This document shows positions 1-8,921 of a stretch of DNA of 64,000 bases, in pieces (positions within the stretch are counted from its first letter, which is position 1; each line of letters begins with the position of its first letter). The notes below the pieces were generated by a model, which saw nothing but the letters and a program-made list of their open reading frames with translations, had not been told where the DNA came from and searched no databases. Origin of the DNA: a virus; the IMG/VR virus record IMGVR_UViG_3300020463_000001, positions 124,001 to 188,000 of that record; one strand, written 5' to 3'. The position numbers and the translations under genes are program-made.

Positions 1-317
1 AAAATCGTTTATTCTTAGATATAGACTGGGAGGAGAGTCTGGATGTTGATGAATATCTAATTGTAGAAGTGTATCGTGTTTTGGATCCGGATACTTATAC
101 GGATGTTTGGAATGACAGATGGTTGAAGAGATACGCAACTGCACTTATAAAGAAGCAATGGGGAGAGAATCTATCGAAGTACGAAGGAATTCAAATGCCT
201 GGCGGCATGACATTTAGTGGGACAAGAATCTTGGACGAAGCAAACCAAGAGATAACTCAACTTGAGGAAGAGATGTCTACTAACTACGAATTACCTGTAG
301 ATTTCTTGGTAGGTTAA
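1..317 (+). CDS. 13: gp13-like neck protein (5' end missing)
   Basis: This is the C-terminal part of a gene whose reading frame is open from base 3 and whose start lies before the window. About 104 residues are visible. It is followed after one base by a gp14-like gene and then by gp15, gp16 and gp17, the fixed order of T4-like neck and packaging genes. That order is the main reason for calling it gp13, the head-completion protein that forms the neck with gp14. The tract with the motif KKQWGENLSKYEGIQMPGG resembles what I recall of the C-terminus of marine gp13 proteins. An ATG at base 69 exists but is internal. Confidence 0.75.
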   Translation, partial: NRLFLDIDWEESLDVDEYLIVEVYRVLDPDTYTDVWNDRWLKRYATALIKKQWGENLSKYEGIQMPGGMTFSGTRILDEANQEITQLEEEMSTNYELPVDFLVG

Positions 318-318
318 C

Positions 319-1179
319 ATGGCTGTCAATCAATACTTTAATCAGACAAGTCTAGCATCTGAACAAAATCTTTTGGAGGATTTGGTCGTTGAGTCTATTC
401 AGATTCATGGTCAGAACTTCTATTATATAGAAAGAACTGAAGTTAACTCTGATACTGTATTCAACGAAGCAACTCTAAGTGAATTCAATACCGCATATCT
501 GGTAGAGATGCATATAGAAGATACAGATGGATTTGCTGGTGAAGGAGACTTTCTTTCTAAGTTTGGTCTAGAAGTACGAGACCAATTAAATGTTATTGTA
601 TCAAAGAAAAGATTCACAGAAGCAACCAGTAAAACAATTCCTTTATCTGGAGACTTAATATATTTCCCTTTAGTTGATAGGTGTTTCGAAATTCAATTTG
701 TCGAAGATGAAGTGCCATTCTATCAACTTGGCAAAATGTATGTATTCAGATTGTCAACAGAGCTCTTCGAATACTCACACGAATCATTTGATACTGGTGT
801 TGCAGAGATAGACGATATCGGAACTGAGAATACAACATTCAGTGTAGACCTAACTTTTGGAACTGGAACTGGAGAATTTTCTGTAGGTGAGACTATCTAT
901 CAGGGAGCAGATCTTGCAAACGCAACTGCAACAGGAGAAGTAATCTCTTGGAACTCTGGAACTAATGTTCTGAGAGTTGGTTCACTTACCGGAACATTCG
1001 CACAGAATACAAATACAATCGGTGCAACCTCGTCAGCAGATTATCTCTTAGGTGCGACACAACAAATAACTTATATAGAAACAACAGAAAATGTAGTAGA
1101 TAATAGTTCAGATTTCTCTGGAACTGCTGACACAGTTATCGATTTTTCAGTCACCAATCCATTCAGTGAGAGTTACTAA
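319..1179 (+). CDS. 14: gp14-like neck protein
   Basis: A 286-residue protein, close to the 256 residues of T4 gp14. It begins one base after the gp13-like gene and its last base is shared with the ATG of gp15. gp14 joins gp13 to close the portal and form the collar where the tail docks. The first ~160 residues look like a compact alpha/beta domain. Residues ~165-270 are rich in G, T, S and N (motifs such as GETIYQGADLANATATGEV), like a beta-sandwich insertion of the kind found on virion surfaces. The assignment rests mainly on synteny and length. Confidence 0.75.
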   Translation: MAVNQYFNQTSLASEQNLLEDLVVESIQIHGQNFYYIERTEVNSDTVFNEATLSEFNTAYLVEMHIEDTDGFAGEGDFLSKFGLEVRDQLNVIVSKKRFTEATSKTIPLSGDLIYFPLVDRCFEIQFVEDEVPFYQLGKMYVFRLSTELFEYSHESFDTGVAEIDDIGTENTTFSVDLTFGTGTGEFSVGETIYQGADLANATATGEVISWNSGTNVLRVGSLTGTFAQNTNTIGATSSADYLLGATQQITYIETTENVVDNSSDFSGTADTVIDFSVTNPFSESY

Positions 1180-1931
1180 TGTTAGGCATAACCCCACAAT
1201 ATAGAGGAACTCTTCGAAACTATATTATAGGATTCGGTTCTCTCTTTGATGACATAGATATCCAGAGAAAAGATTCTTCTGGGAATGTTACGAGTATTAT
1301 AAGAGTACCACTTTCGTATGGGCCTGCCCAAAAGTATATCTCTAGAATTAACTCAGAGAGTAGTGATGTCGCAGTAGTTCTTCCCAGAATGAGTTTTGAG
1401 ATATCTGGCATCAGTTATGACTCAGGAAGAAAACTTAATAAGATGTCTGGATATACTGGTGCTCATACTCCAGAGGGAAGTAAAACATTTGTTTACAATC
1501 CTGTTCCTTGGGATATATCTTTGACGCTTTCTTTATTAGTAAAGAATGCAGAGGATGGTACACAGATATTAGAACAGATACTCCCTTTCTTTACTCCTTC
1601 CTTTATAGTACCTATAAAAGAAGTAGAAGAATTAGATATAGTAAGAGATACTCCAGTCATATTGGATTCAGTAGATGTTCAAGATACATATGAAGGAGAC
1701 TACTTAACAAGAAGAGTTTTAGAGTGGACTCTAGGTTTTACACTCAAAGGATATCTATATGGTTCTCAGGATAATAAGAAGACAATCAAAAAATCAACTG
1801 CGAAGATTGTCAATATAGATACAAACAGAGATTTTTCTCAACAAGAATATGAAATAGATCCTACTACTGCCACAGAACTTGATGATTATGGATTTGGCAC
1901 AAGTATAACAGAGTTTAATAATGAAGACTAA
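1179..1931 (+). CDS. 15: gp15-like tail terminator / proximal sheath stabiliser
   Basis: A 250-residue protein (T4 gp15 is 272). In T4 it forms a hexamer that caps the tail tube and sheath and connects the tail to the neck. The N-terminal tract (ITPQYRGTLRNYIIGFGSLF) followed by a central region with PWDISLTLSLLVKNAEDG matches my recollection of marine gp15 proteins. It overlaps gp14 by one base and the next gene, gp16, by 11 bases, indicating translational coupling. Confidence 0.8.
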   Translation: MLGITPQYRGTLRNYIIGFGSLFDDIDIQRKDSSGNVTSIIRVPLSYGPAQKYISRINSESSDVAVVLPRMSFEISGISYDSGRKLNKMSGYTGAHTPEGSKTFVYNPVPWDISLTLSLLVKNAEDGTQILEQILPFFTPSFIVPIKEVEELDIVRDTPVILDSVDVQDTYEGDYLTRRVLEWTLGFTLKGYLYGSQDNKKTIKKSTAKIVNIDTNRDFSQQEYEIDPTTATELDDYGFGTSITEFNNED

Positions 1932-2385
1932 AAGTGTGGACGAAAAACTCAACGATTTTCTTGGAATCGAAACTGAGATAAAAGAAACATCTCAGGAGTT
2001 AGTTGTGAGAGCCAATAATGATATACAAGAATATCAAGAAGAGAAAGATGAACAACGTCAAAAAGATATTGAGAATGATTATGATTTTCATCGTCACAAT
2101 CTACATGACTTAGTAGAGAAAGGTCAGGACACTCTGAATAATCTCATCGAACTTGCAAAACAGAGTGAACATCCAAGAGCATACGAAGTAGTAGGTCAAT
2201 TGATGAAAACTACTGGAGATCTCACAAAAGATCTCATAGAACTTCAAGTCACTATGAACAAGATACAAAATACAAAAGAAGGTGGGCCAAGTAAAGTAGT
2301 GAACAACAATGCAGTCTTTGTCGGTAATACAAATGACTTATTAGAAGTTATTAAAGGTAAGAACAGAGTTATAGATCATGAGTGA
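1921..2385 (+). CDS. 16: Small terminase subunit gp16
   Basis: A 154-residue, highly charged and mostly helical protein (T4 gp16 is 164 residues). The small terminase forms a ring that recognises or regulates DNA and stimulates the ATPase of gp17. Residues ~50-115 form a long coiled-coil-like stretch (HDLVEKGQDTLNNLIELAKQ), typical of the central oligomerisation region of this subunit. The gene overlaps both gp15 and gp17 by a few bases, the normal arrangement for terminase pairs. Confidence 0.85.
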   Translation: MKTKSVDEKLNDFLGIETEIKETSQELVVRANNDIQEYQEEKDEQRQKDIENDYDFHRHNLHDLVEKGQDTLNNLIELAKQSEHPRAYEVVGQLMKTTGDLTKDLIELQVTMNKIQNTKEGGPSKVVNNNAVFVGNTNDLLEVIKGKNRVIDHE

Positions 2386-4000
2386 TGTCTATTTAAATAA
2401 TCCTAATCTCAAAAATGCGGGGGTTGAAATTCAATGGACTCAGGAACAGGCACAAGAATATGTTAAGTGTTTAGAAGATCCAGTATATTTCATTAAGACA
2501 TATATGAAGATTGTAAACCTAGACACTGGTCTGGTTCCATTTGAGTTATATCCATTTCAAGAAAAAATGATTCAGACTTTCCATGAGGAGAGATTTACTA
2601 TATGTAAGATTGGAAGACAGTCCGGAAAGTCTATTACTTGTATTGCTTTCTTCCTTCATTATATACTCTTTAATAAAGATGTATCTGTTGCTCTTCTTGC
2701 AAACAAACTTGCAACTGCGAGAGAACTTCTTGGTAGATTGCAAAGAGCATACGAGAATCTTCCTCTTTGGTTGCAACAAGGAGTGTTGGTCTGGAACAAG
2801 ACTAATATAGAGTTGGAGAACGGTGCGAAGATAATGGCTGCTGCGACTTCATCCTCTGCTATAAGAGGTGGATCATTCAACATTCTATTCTTGGACGAAT
2901 TTGCGTTTGTTCCAAATGAAATTGCAGAAGAGTTTTTCAACTCAGTATATCCTACAATTTCTTCTGGAGAATCTACAAAAGTTATTATTGTATCTACTCC
3001 ACAAGGTATGAATCATTTCTATAAACTCTGGAATGATTCAGTTCAAAATACTAATTCTTATAAATCTATAGAAGTTCACTGGTCTGAGGTTCCCGGCCGG
3101 GATGAAGAATGGAAAGAACAAACAATTAAGAATACTTCTGAAGAACAATTTCGACAGGAGTTTGAGACTGAGTTTCTAGGTAGTACTAATACTCTTATTA
3201 ATACTGCGAAGTTAAAAAATCTTTCCTACAATACACCAATAAAGATGACTCGTAATGGAACCGTGAAAATATATGAGGAGCCACAAGAAGAAAGTACATA
3301 CTTTATTACTGTAGATGTAAGTAGAGGAAGAGGTCAGGATTATTCTGCATTATCGATATTTGACGCATCAGAAGTACCTTATAAGCAAGTCGCAACATTC
3401 AGATCTAATGAAATGCCTCCTATGGTATATCCGACACTTATAAAAGGACTAGCAGTTGAGTATAATGATGCGTATATACTAGTAGAGATTAATGACGTAG
3501 GACAACAGGTTAGTGATATTTTATACCATGATCTTGAGTACGAAAACATGATTTCGATTCATAACGATACTCGTAAAGGCCAGTCGATTAGTTCTGGTTT
3601 TGGTAAAGCCTTTACACTGGGAATCAGAACAACCAAGGCCACCAAAAAAATTGGTTGTTTTAACATGAAGAGTTTGGTCGAAGAAGACAAGATGATAATT
3701 AACGACTTCGATACCATAAACGAATTGACAACTTTTGTTTCAAAAGGACACAAATACGAAGCAGAAAATGGTAAGACAGATGACATGGTAGACACTGTGA
3801 TGTTATTCTCTTGGATGGTCACAGATCATTACTTCAGAGAACTGTCCGATTTAGACACCAGAAAGGAGATTTACGAAGAAAGAATTCGTATGTTAGAGGA
3901 GAATATGACGCCGTTTGGATACATTCAAGATGGTGCAGAAATTGGCAATTTTTCAGACGATGAAGGACAAGTCTGGCAAGTTGTTGAAAATAGTCTTTAA
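2378..4000 (+). CDS. 17: Large terminase subunit gp17 (packaging ATPase/nuclease)
   Basis: A 540-residue DNA packaging motor. Walker A is GRQSGKS around residues 79-85, and Walker B is LFLDEF with the acidic pair at D173/E174. Residues after ~300 form the RNase-H-fold nuclease domain, starting with YFITVDVSRGRGQDYSAL, whose first Asp is a metal ligand, and ending with KTDDMVDTVMLFSW carrying late Asp ligands. It is somewhat shorter than T4 gp17 (610 residues), as usual in marine relatives. The start overlaps the end of gp16 by 8 bases. No intein or intron interrupts it. Confidence 0.96.
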   Translation: MSDVYLNNPNLKNAGVEIQWTQEQAQEYVKCLEDPVYFIKTYMKIVNLDTGLVPFELYPFQEKMIQTFHEERFTICKIGRQSGKSITCIAFFLHYILFNKDVSVALLANKLATARELLGRLQRAYENLPLWLQQGVLVWNKTNIELENGAKIMAAATSSSAIRGGSFNILFLDEFAFVPNEIAEEFFNSVYPTISSGESTKVIIVSTPQGMNHFYKLWNDSVQNTNSYKSIEVHWSEVPGRDEEWKEQTIKNTSEEQFRQEFETEFLGSTNTLINTAKLKNLSYNTPIKMTRNGTVKIYEEPQEESTYFITVDVSRGRGQDYSALSIFDASEVPYKQVATFRSNEMPPMVYPTLIKGLAVEYNDAYILVEINDVGQQVSDILYHDLEYENMISIHNDTRKGQSISSGFGKAFTLGIRTTKATKKIGCFNMKSLVEEDKMIINDFDTINELTTFVSKGHKYEAENGKTDDMVDTVMLFSWMVTDHYFRELSDLDTRKEIYEERIRMLEENMTPFGYIQDGAEIGNFSDDEGQVWQVVENSL

Positions 4001-4022
4001 GATTATTAAAAAACACTTTTTT

Positions 4023-4030
4023 TATAAATA
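4023..4030 (+). promoter_or_regulatory. Late promoter (TATAAATA) for gp18
   Basis: An exact copy of the T4 late promoter octamer TATAAATA, recognised in T4 by gp55 with the gp45 clamp. It lies 63 bases upstream of the gp18 start in the gap after gp17. The predicted start of transcription is about 4036. Confidence 0.85.
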
Positions 4031-4092
4031 TTAATCAAAGAAGAATACACTTAAACTAATGAGTTTATGATAAATTTTAAGGAGATGATAAA

Positions 4093-6147
4093 ATGCCATT
4101 TCAAGTAAGTCCCGGCGTTAATGTATCAGAAGTAGACCTAACTACTACCACCCCAGCAGCTGCGGTATCCGTAGGTGCTTTGGTGGGTCAATTCGCAAAA
4201 GGCCCAGTAGGTGAAATAGTTACGGTTTCTAGTGAAACTGAATTGGCGCAAGTTTTTGGTAAACCAACAGACCAAAACTACAGATCTTTTTACACCGCCG
4301 CGAATTTCTTGGCATACGCTGGAAACTTGCAAGTTTCTAGAGTTGTTGGAAGCGGAACTTTAAACGCGGTCGCAGGAGTCCCTACTACATCGACTCCTAC
4401 TCTTGCAACAGAAACAGGAACTGCCGTCGTTGCAATAAGTGGAGAAACATTCACTGGTAACGGTGCAGATACAACATTTACTCTTTCTAGAGTTACTTAC
4501 GACGAAACTCTGACAGTGACTGTGGACGGAACTGCTACTACAGATTTCACAGTAGACGGAACTACACTGACATTTGACTCTGCTCCTACTGGAACTATTC
4601 TTGTAGATGTTCCTGCGAGAAGCATATTTGAAGTTTCTCAAACAGTTGGGGCAAATGACACAGTAGAAGTTGACGGATTTAGTATTGGTGTTGATTTTAC
4701 TGTTAGTGGTCAATCAATTGACTTCTCAACCGCTCCGGTAAGTGATATCACAATTACAGTCAAAGGCCCAACAGTTACATCATTTGCATATACCCCAGTA
4801 TTGGTTGGATCTTCTGACGATGTTTCATTTGGTTCCGGTCAAGCAGGCGGGGCCGAGTTTGTTGCAAGAACCCCTGGCCCTCACGGTAATTTTCTGAAGG
4901 TTTATATGGTCGATGCAGGAACTTTCTCAAGTTTATCCTCGACTTTTCAAAATGAATTTTCTGGAGCTCCAAGTGCAGGCGAAGTTCACGTTCTTGTATG
5001 TTCTTATGAGTCTGGAACTGATAAGGTTGTCGAGAAGTTTTCATTCCTGTCAAAGGCGTCTGATGGAAAGCTCGAAGACGGAACAAATATCTACTATGTG
5101 GATTATGTCAATGAATATTCAGATTTTATTTTTGTAGTAAATCACACAACAGAAGGAACAAACTGGGGAACTCCCGCATTAGGTACAACCTTTGCAACTT
5201 TAAGTTCTATGGTTTATGTAGAATTTTCTGGTGGCACTGAAGGTTCTGTTCCAACAGCAGGCGAAGCAATATCAGGATATGGAGTTTTTGAAGACTCAGA
5301 AACTACAGATGTTGCGTTAGTAATGTCTGGAGAGTGGGGAGATATTACAGATGGTAATACGGTACAAACACATATCATCGACACAGTTGCGGCTGGTCGA
5401 AGAGATGCAGTCGCTCTGATATCTGCACGATATGTAGATTGTGCAGGATCATCTCCAGCCTCTGATGTTATTAGTTATTTCACTTCTACAATGACTAGTA
5501 ACAGCAATTATGCATTTGTAGATTCAAACTACAAGTATCAATACGACAAGTACAATGATAAGTATCGATGGATTCCGCTAAATGGAGACATCGCTGGTCT
5601 TATGGCAAGAACTGACAGCGAAAGAGATCCTTGGTTCTCTCCTGCTGGCTTCAACCGTGGGGTTATCAAGAATGTTGTTAAAACGGCTTGGACACAAACG
5701 AAGGCAAACAGAGACGATCTTTACAGAAAAGCCTTAAATCCCGTTGTTACATTCCCAGGCCAAGGTACAGTTCTTTATGGTGACAAGACGTTCACTACAA
5801 AACCAAGTGCCTTTGACAGAATAAATGTAAGAAGATTGTTTATTGTTCTAGAGAAAACTATTGCAACAGCATCTAAGTTTACATTATTCGAAATGAATGA
5901 TGAATTTACGAGATCACAATTTGTATCTCTGGTAGAACCTTTCTTGAGAGAAGTAAAGGGCCGAAGGGGAATTTTTGATTTTAAGGTGGTTTGTGACTCA
6001 ACAAATAATACTGCTCAGATAGTAGATAGTAATGAATTTGTGGGTGACATCTTTATCAAGCCTGCAAGATCTATCAACTTCATCCAGTTAAACTTTGTTG
6101 CTACAAGAACTGGAACAGATTTTGAAGAAATTGTTGGATCTGTATAA
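4093..6147 (+). CDS. 18: Tail sheath protein gp18
   Basis: A 684-residue contractile sheath subunit (T4 gp18 is 659). The N-terminus (PFQVSPGVNVSEVDLTT) is the typical sheath start, and the C-terminal domain (WFSPAGFNRG; later FDRINVRRLFIVLEKTI and the extreme C-terminal strand region) is the conserved core that polymerises around the tube. Residues ~95-235 are a Thr/Val/Asp-rich segment with repeated TVDGT-like strands, probably the surface-exposed variable domains. A ribosome site AAGGAGAT precedes the ATG. It is monocistronic or followed by gp19, which has its own late promoter. Confidence 0.96.
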   Translation: MPFQVSPGVNVSEVDLTTTTPAAAVSVGALVGQFAKGPVGEIVTVSSETELAQVFGKPTDQNYRSFYTAANFLAYAGNLQVSRVVGSGTLNAVAGVPTTSTPTLATETGTAVVAISGETFTGNGADTTFTLSRVTYDETLTVTVDGTATTDFTVDGTTLTFDSAPTGTILVDVPARSIFEVSQTVGANDTVEVDGFSIGVDFTVSGQSIDFSTAPVSDITITVKGPTVTSFAYTPVLVGSSDDVSFGSGQAGGAEFVARTPGPHGNFLKVYMVDAGTFSSLSSTFQNEFSGAPSAGEVHVLVCSYESGTDKVVEKFSFLSKASDGKLEDGTNIYYVDYVNEYSDFIFVVNHTTEGTNWGTPALGTTFATLSSMVYVEFSGGTEGSVPTAGEAISGYGVFEDSETTDVALVMSGEWGDITDGNTVQTHIIDTVAAGRRDAVALISARYVDCAGSSPASDVISYFTSTMTSNSNYAFVDSNYKYQYDKYNDKYRWIPLNGDIAGLMARTDSERDPWFSPAGFNRGVIKNVVKTAWTQTKANRDDLYRKALNPVVTFPGQGTVLYGDKTFTTKPSAFDRINVRRLFIVLEKTIATASKFTLFEMNDEFTRSQFVSLVEPFLREVKGRRGIFDFKVVCDSTNNTAQIVDSNEFVGDIFIKPARSINFIQLNFVATRTGTDFEEIVGSV

Positions 6148-6154
6148 TAATCGT

Positions 6155-6162
6155 TATAAATA
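6155..6162 (+). promoter_or_regulatory. Late promoter (TATAAATA) for gp19
   Basis: An exact TATAAATA octamer in the 39-base gap between gp18 and gp19, 24 bases before the gp19 start. An AGGAGA ribosome site follows. Confidence 0.85.
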
Positions 6163-6186
6163 TAGTTAAAATTTTAGGAGAAAACA

Positions 6187-6738
6187 ATGGCGTTTGATAT
6201 CGCATCATTCAAATCAAGATTGAGAAACGGTGGAGCAAGACCTAATCTATTTGAAGTAGAAGTAGGAAATCCAATTGACGGTTCTGCAGATGACGTATTT
6301 CGTTTTCATTGCAGAGCGGCCCAGTTACCAGCATCCACAATACCCGCAATTGATGTTCCTTATTTTGGAAGACAGGTGAGGATTGCCGGAAACAGAACAT
6401 TTGAGCCTTGGACGGTTACAATTCTTAATGATGAAGATTTCTCAGTAAGAACTGCACTTGAAAACTGGATGGGTGGAATTAATGATCATGCATCAAATTT
6501 ACAGTTTAACAGTCAAACATCTTATAAGAATAGAGATTCTAAAGTCGTTCATTATGGTAAAGACGGTTCAGTTATTGCAACATACAAGTTTGTTGGTATT
6601 TTCCCAACAGAACTTGGTGCGGTAGAGCTCGCGTGGGATTCTAATGATCAGATTGAAGAATTTACTTGCACATTTGCATATGACTATTGGTTGCATGAAG
6701 AAGCAGCCGGAGGCCTGAGGGTTACCGTAAGTCTATAA
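6187..6738 (+). CDS. 19: Tail tube protein gp19
   Basis: A 183-residue tail tube subunit (T4 gp19 is 163). The sequence has the tube-protein pattern: an N-terminal strand, then CRAAQLPASTIPAIDVPYFG, then FEPWTVTILNDEDFSVRTALENW. These match the conserved beta-barrel and the long helix preceding the tube interface. It sits directly after the sheath gene under its own late promoter, which fits the high copy number needed for the tube. Confidence 0.95.
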   Translation: MAFDIASFKSRLRNGGARPNLFEVEVGNPIDGSADDVFRFHCRAAQLPASTIPAIDVPYFGRQVRIAGNRTFEPWTVTILNDEDFSVRTALENWMGGINDHASNLQFNSQTSYKNRDSKVVHYGKDGSVIATYKFVGIFPTELGAVELAWDSNDQIEEFTCTFAYDYWLHEEAAGGLRVTVSL

Positions 6739-6750
6739 TACTCCCGAATT

Positions 6751-6785
6751 TACACAACTATTTTTTCATTATAAATAGTTGTGTA
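6751..6785. other. Inverted repeat overlapping the gp20 late promoter
   Basis: A perfect 11-bp inverted repeat (6751-6761 with 6775-6785) separated by 13 bases. The right arm contains the end of the TATAAATA box at 6770-6777. No U-run follows the right arm, so it does not look like a standard terminator for gp19. Confidence 0.6.
6770..6777 (+). promoter_or_regulatory. Late promoter (TATAAATA) for gp20
   Basis: An exact late octamer 26 bases upstream of the portal gene start. It is embedded in the inverted repeat at 6751-6785. Confidence 0.82.
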
Positions 6786-6803
6786 GATTTAAGGTGATGT
6801 TAA

Positions 6804-8372
6804 ATGGCGATTAAACTTTTTGGATTCAATATATCTAGGAGTTCGGAGGAGAATAAACAAGTTCGTTCCTTTGTTCCTAGAGAAGATCAAACCGATGACG
6901 GCGCATTAACAGTTCAGAGTGGGTTCTCCGGAACCTACTTGGAATTGGAAAACAATGCTAAGTCAGATTCAGAACTTATAAACAAATATCGTGAAATGGT
7001 GATGCATCCAGAAGTGGAGATTGCCGTTGACGATATCACATCAGAAGCGATAGTTCATGACACTATCGAATACCCTGTCAAAATTCACACAAAGAATATT
7101 AAGAGTGCTTCTCTGAGAAAAACTATTGAAGAGGAATTTAATAATATTCTAAAACTTCTCAAGTTTAAAGAAAGAGGATATGACATTTTCCGCAACTGGT
7201 ACGTTGACGGAAGACTATTCTATCATATCATCATTAACGAGTCCAAACCAAAAGATGGAATTAGAGAACTTCGAAGTATCGATCCTCGCAAAATCAAAAA
7301 AGTAAAACAAGTTAAGAAAGACAAAGTTTCTCCGCAAGATCCGGTGAATACTGCAGGGATAGTTTCTAAACAAGAAGAGTATTATGTCTACAATCAAAAG
7401 GGAATTGTAAATGCGGAAGGTGTTTCTGGACTTCCAATTACTGTCGATTCTATTTGTCATATCACATCAGGACTTAAAGATGGCCGCAGAAACTATGTTG
7501 TAAGTCATCTCCATAAAGCAATCAAACCCCTCAATCAGTTGAAATTGGTAGAAGACTCCGTTGTCATTTACAGATGGACAAGAGCACCAGAAAGAAGAGT
7601 ATTCTATATCGATGTTGGTAACTTACCAAAACAGAAAGCAGAACAATATCTTTCTGAAATAATGACCAAACACAAGAACAAGATTGTCTATGATGGAACT
7701 ACTGGTGAAGTCAGGGACGATAGAAAACATCTATCAATGTTAGAAGATTACTGGTTCCCTCGTAGAGAAGGTGGGCGAGGAACAGAGATTGAAACATTGC
7801 CCGGCGGTACAAACCTAGGCGAGATGGATGATGTCAATTACTTCCTCAAGAAATTATACAAGTCTCTTAATGTTCCTATCTCAAGATTAGAACCAGAGAA
7901 TACTATGCAGTTGGGAAGGGCTCAGGAGATATCTAGAGACGAATACAAATTCAACAGATTTATCATACGACTGCGAGATAAATTTTCAGATCTATTTACC
8001 GATCTATTGAAAAAACAATTAGTTCTCAAAGGTTATATCAGTCTTGATGAATGGAAAGAGATGAGTCAAGATATTATATTTGACTTTACTCAAGACTCAT
8101 ATTATACAGAAATTAAGAATGCAGAAATGCTGCGAGATAGGATTGCCTTGGTTGCTGAAATGCAAGACTACATTGGTAAGTACTATTCTAATGAATGGGT
8201 GAGAAAAAATATTCTTAAGATGACTACATCCGAAATTAAACAGATGGATACTCAGATTAAGAAAGAATTGGAAAGTGAAGAACCTCAAGACCAACCGCCG
8301 TCAGGAGAAGACGGTGAAGGTGGAGAAGAGGGTGGAAACGATCAACAAGATAATGAACAAAATTTCATATAG
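6804..8372 (+). CDS. 20: Portal protein gp20
   Basis: A 522-residue portal protein, almost the same length as T4 gp20 (524). It forms the dodecameric ring at the capsid vertex through which DNA enters and on which the terminase docks. Conserved marine gp20 tracts are visible, such as PEVEIAVDDITSEAIV, then VIYRWTRAPERRVFYIDVGN, LPGGTNLGEMDDVNYF, and the acidic Gly/Gln-rich C-terminal tail after about residue 490. It is followed after 11 bases by the prohead-core genes. Confidence 0.96.
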   Translation: MAIKLFGFNISRSSEENKQVRSFVPREDQTDDGALTVQSGFSGTYLELENNAKSDSELINKYREMVMHPEVEIAVDDITSEAIVHDTIEYPVKIHTKNIKSASLRKTIEEEFNNILKLLKFKERGYDIFRNWYVDGRLFYHIIINESKPKDGIRELRSIDPRKIKKVKQVKKDKVSPQDPVNTAGIVSKQEEYYVYNQKGIVNAEGVSGLPITVDSICHITSGLKDGRRNYVVSHLHKAIKPLNQLKLVEDSVVIYRWTRAPERRVFYIDVGNLPKQKAEQYLSEIMTKHKNKIVYDGTTGEVRDDRKHLSMLEDYWFPRREGGRGTEIETLPGGTNLGEMDDVNYFLKKLYKSLNVPISRLEPENTMQLGRAQEISRDEYKFNRFIIRLRDKFSDLFTDLLKKQLVLKGYISLDEWKEMSQDIIFDFTQDSYYTEIKNAEMLRDRIALVAEMQDYIGKYYSNEWVRKNILKMTTSEIKQMDTQIKKELESEEPQDQPPSGEDGEGGEEGGNDQQDNEQNFI

Positions 8373-8383
8373 GAGTGTAAAAA

Positions 8384-8641
8384 ATGACTGACAATGAAGA
8401 AAATATAAATAATGAAGTAGATGCGACAACAAGTATTGTCGATGACATTGTTAATGGTGAATTATCAGATGCTCAGAATACAATCAAAGGTATACTGAGT
8501 CAAAATATGGCCGGCGAAATCGAAGGTCATAAACAAGAATTTGCGGGCACTCTTTTTCAAGATGAACCAGAAGTTGAGGTAGAAGATACCGAAGAAACAT
8601 CTGCAGAAGTCGAGACAGAGGTTGCAGAAACCGAAGAATAG
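8384..8641 (+). CDS. 67: gp67-like prohead core protein
   Basis: An 85-residue, strongly acidic protein with a C-terminal tract dominated by Glu, Val and Thr. It has the position and composition of T4 gp67, a small prohead-core component cut up by gp21 during head maturation. The gene lies between the portal and a second small core gene. Identification rests on synteny, size and charge rather than a diagnostic motif. Confidence 0.65.
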   Translation: MTDNEENINNEVDATTSIVDDIVNGELSDAQNTIKGILSQNMAGEIEGHKQEFAGTLFQDEPEVEVEDTEETSAEVETEVAETEE

Positions 8642-8649
8642 GAATTACT

Positions 8650-8919
8650 ATGAAGACTTTTTCTCAATTTTTAGAAGATGATTTAGACGAAGCGGTAAAA
8701 CGTAAAGTTGTTATCCGTGGCGGAAAACGCAAGATTAAGTTTAAGTCTGACAGGGCCGGATACAAAGTTGACGGCAATAAAAGAGAAGTCAAAATTTCTG
8801 CATCAGATAAAGTCAAAATGAGTTTGAGAAATAAAAAGTCTGCTCGAAAGAGAAAGGGCAAAGTTGCTATTTCTAATACTCGCAGAGCAAGGTCAATGGC
8901 CAAACGTACAGGAACATAG
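8650..8919 (+). CDS. 68: gp68-like prohead core protein
   Basis: An 89-residue, very basic protein (many K and R after residue 17) directly before the prohead protease, the place of gp68 in T4-like phages. Its first residues, MKTFSQFLEDDLDEA, resemble the capsid-targeting leader of T4 internal proteins (MKTYQEFIAEA) and contain possible gp21 cleavage points of L-x-E type. The basic body could neutralise DNA or the acidic gp67 and gp22 core. The name rests on synteny. Confidence 0.6.
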   Translation: MKTFSQFLEDDLDEAVKRKVVIRGGKRKIKFKSDRAGYKVDGNKREVKISASDKVKMSLRNKKSARKRKGKVAISNTRRARSMAKRTGT

Positions 8920-8921
8920 AC

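Noticed and set aside
4138-4713. Minus-strand open frames opposite gp18 and many other genes
   Set aside because: They are shadows of strongly coding + strand genes, with no ribosome sites, no recognisable products and skewed composition.
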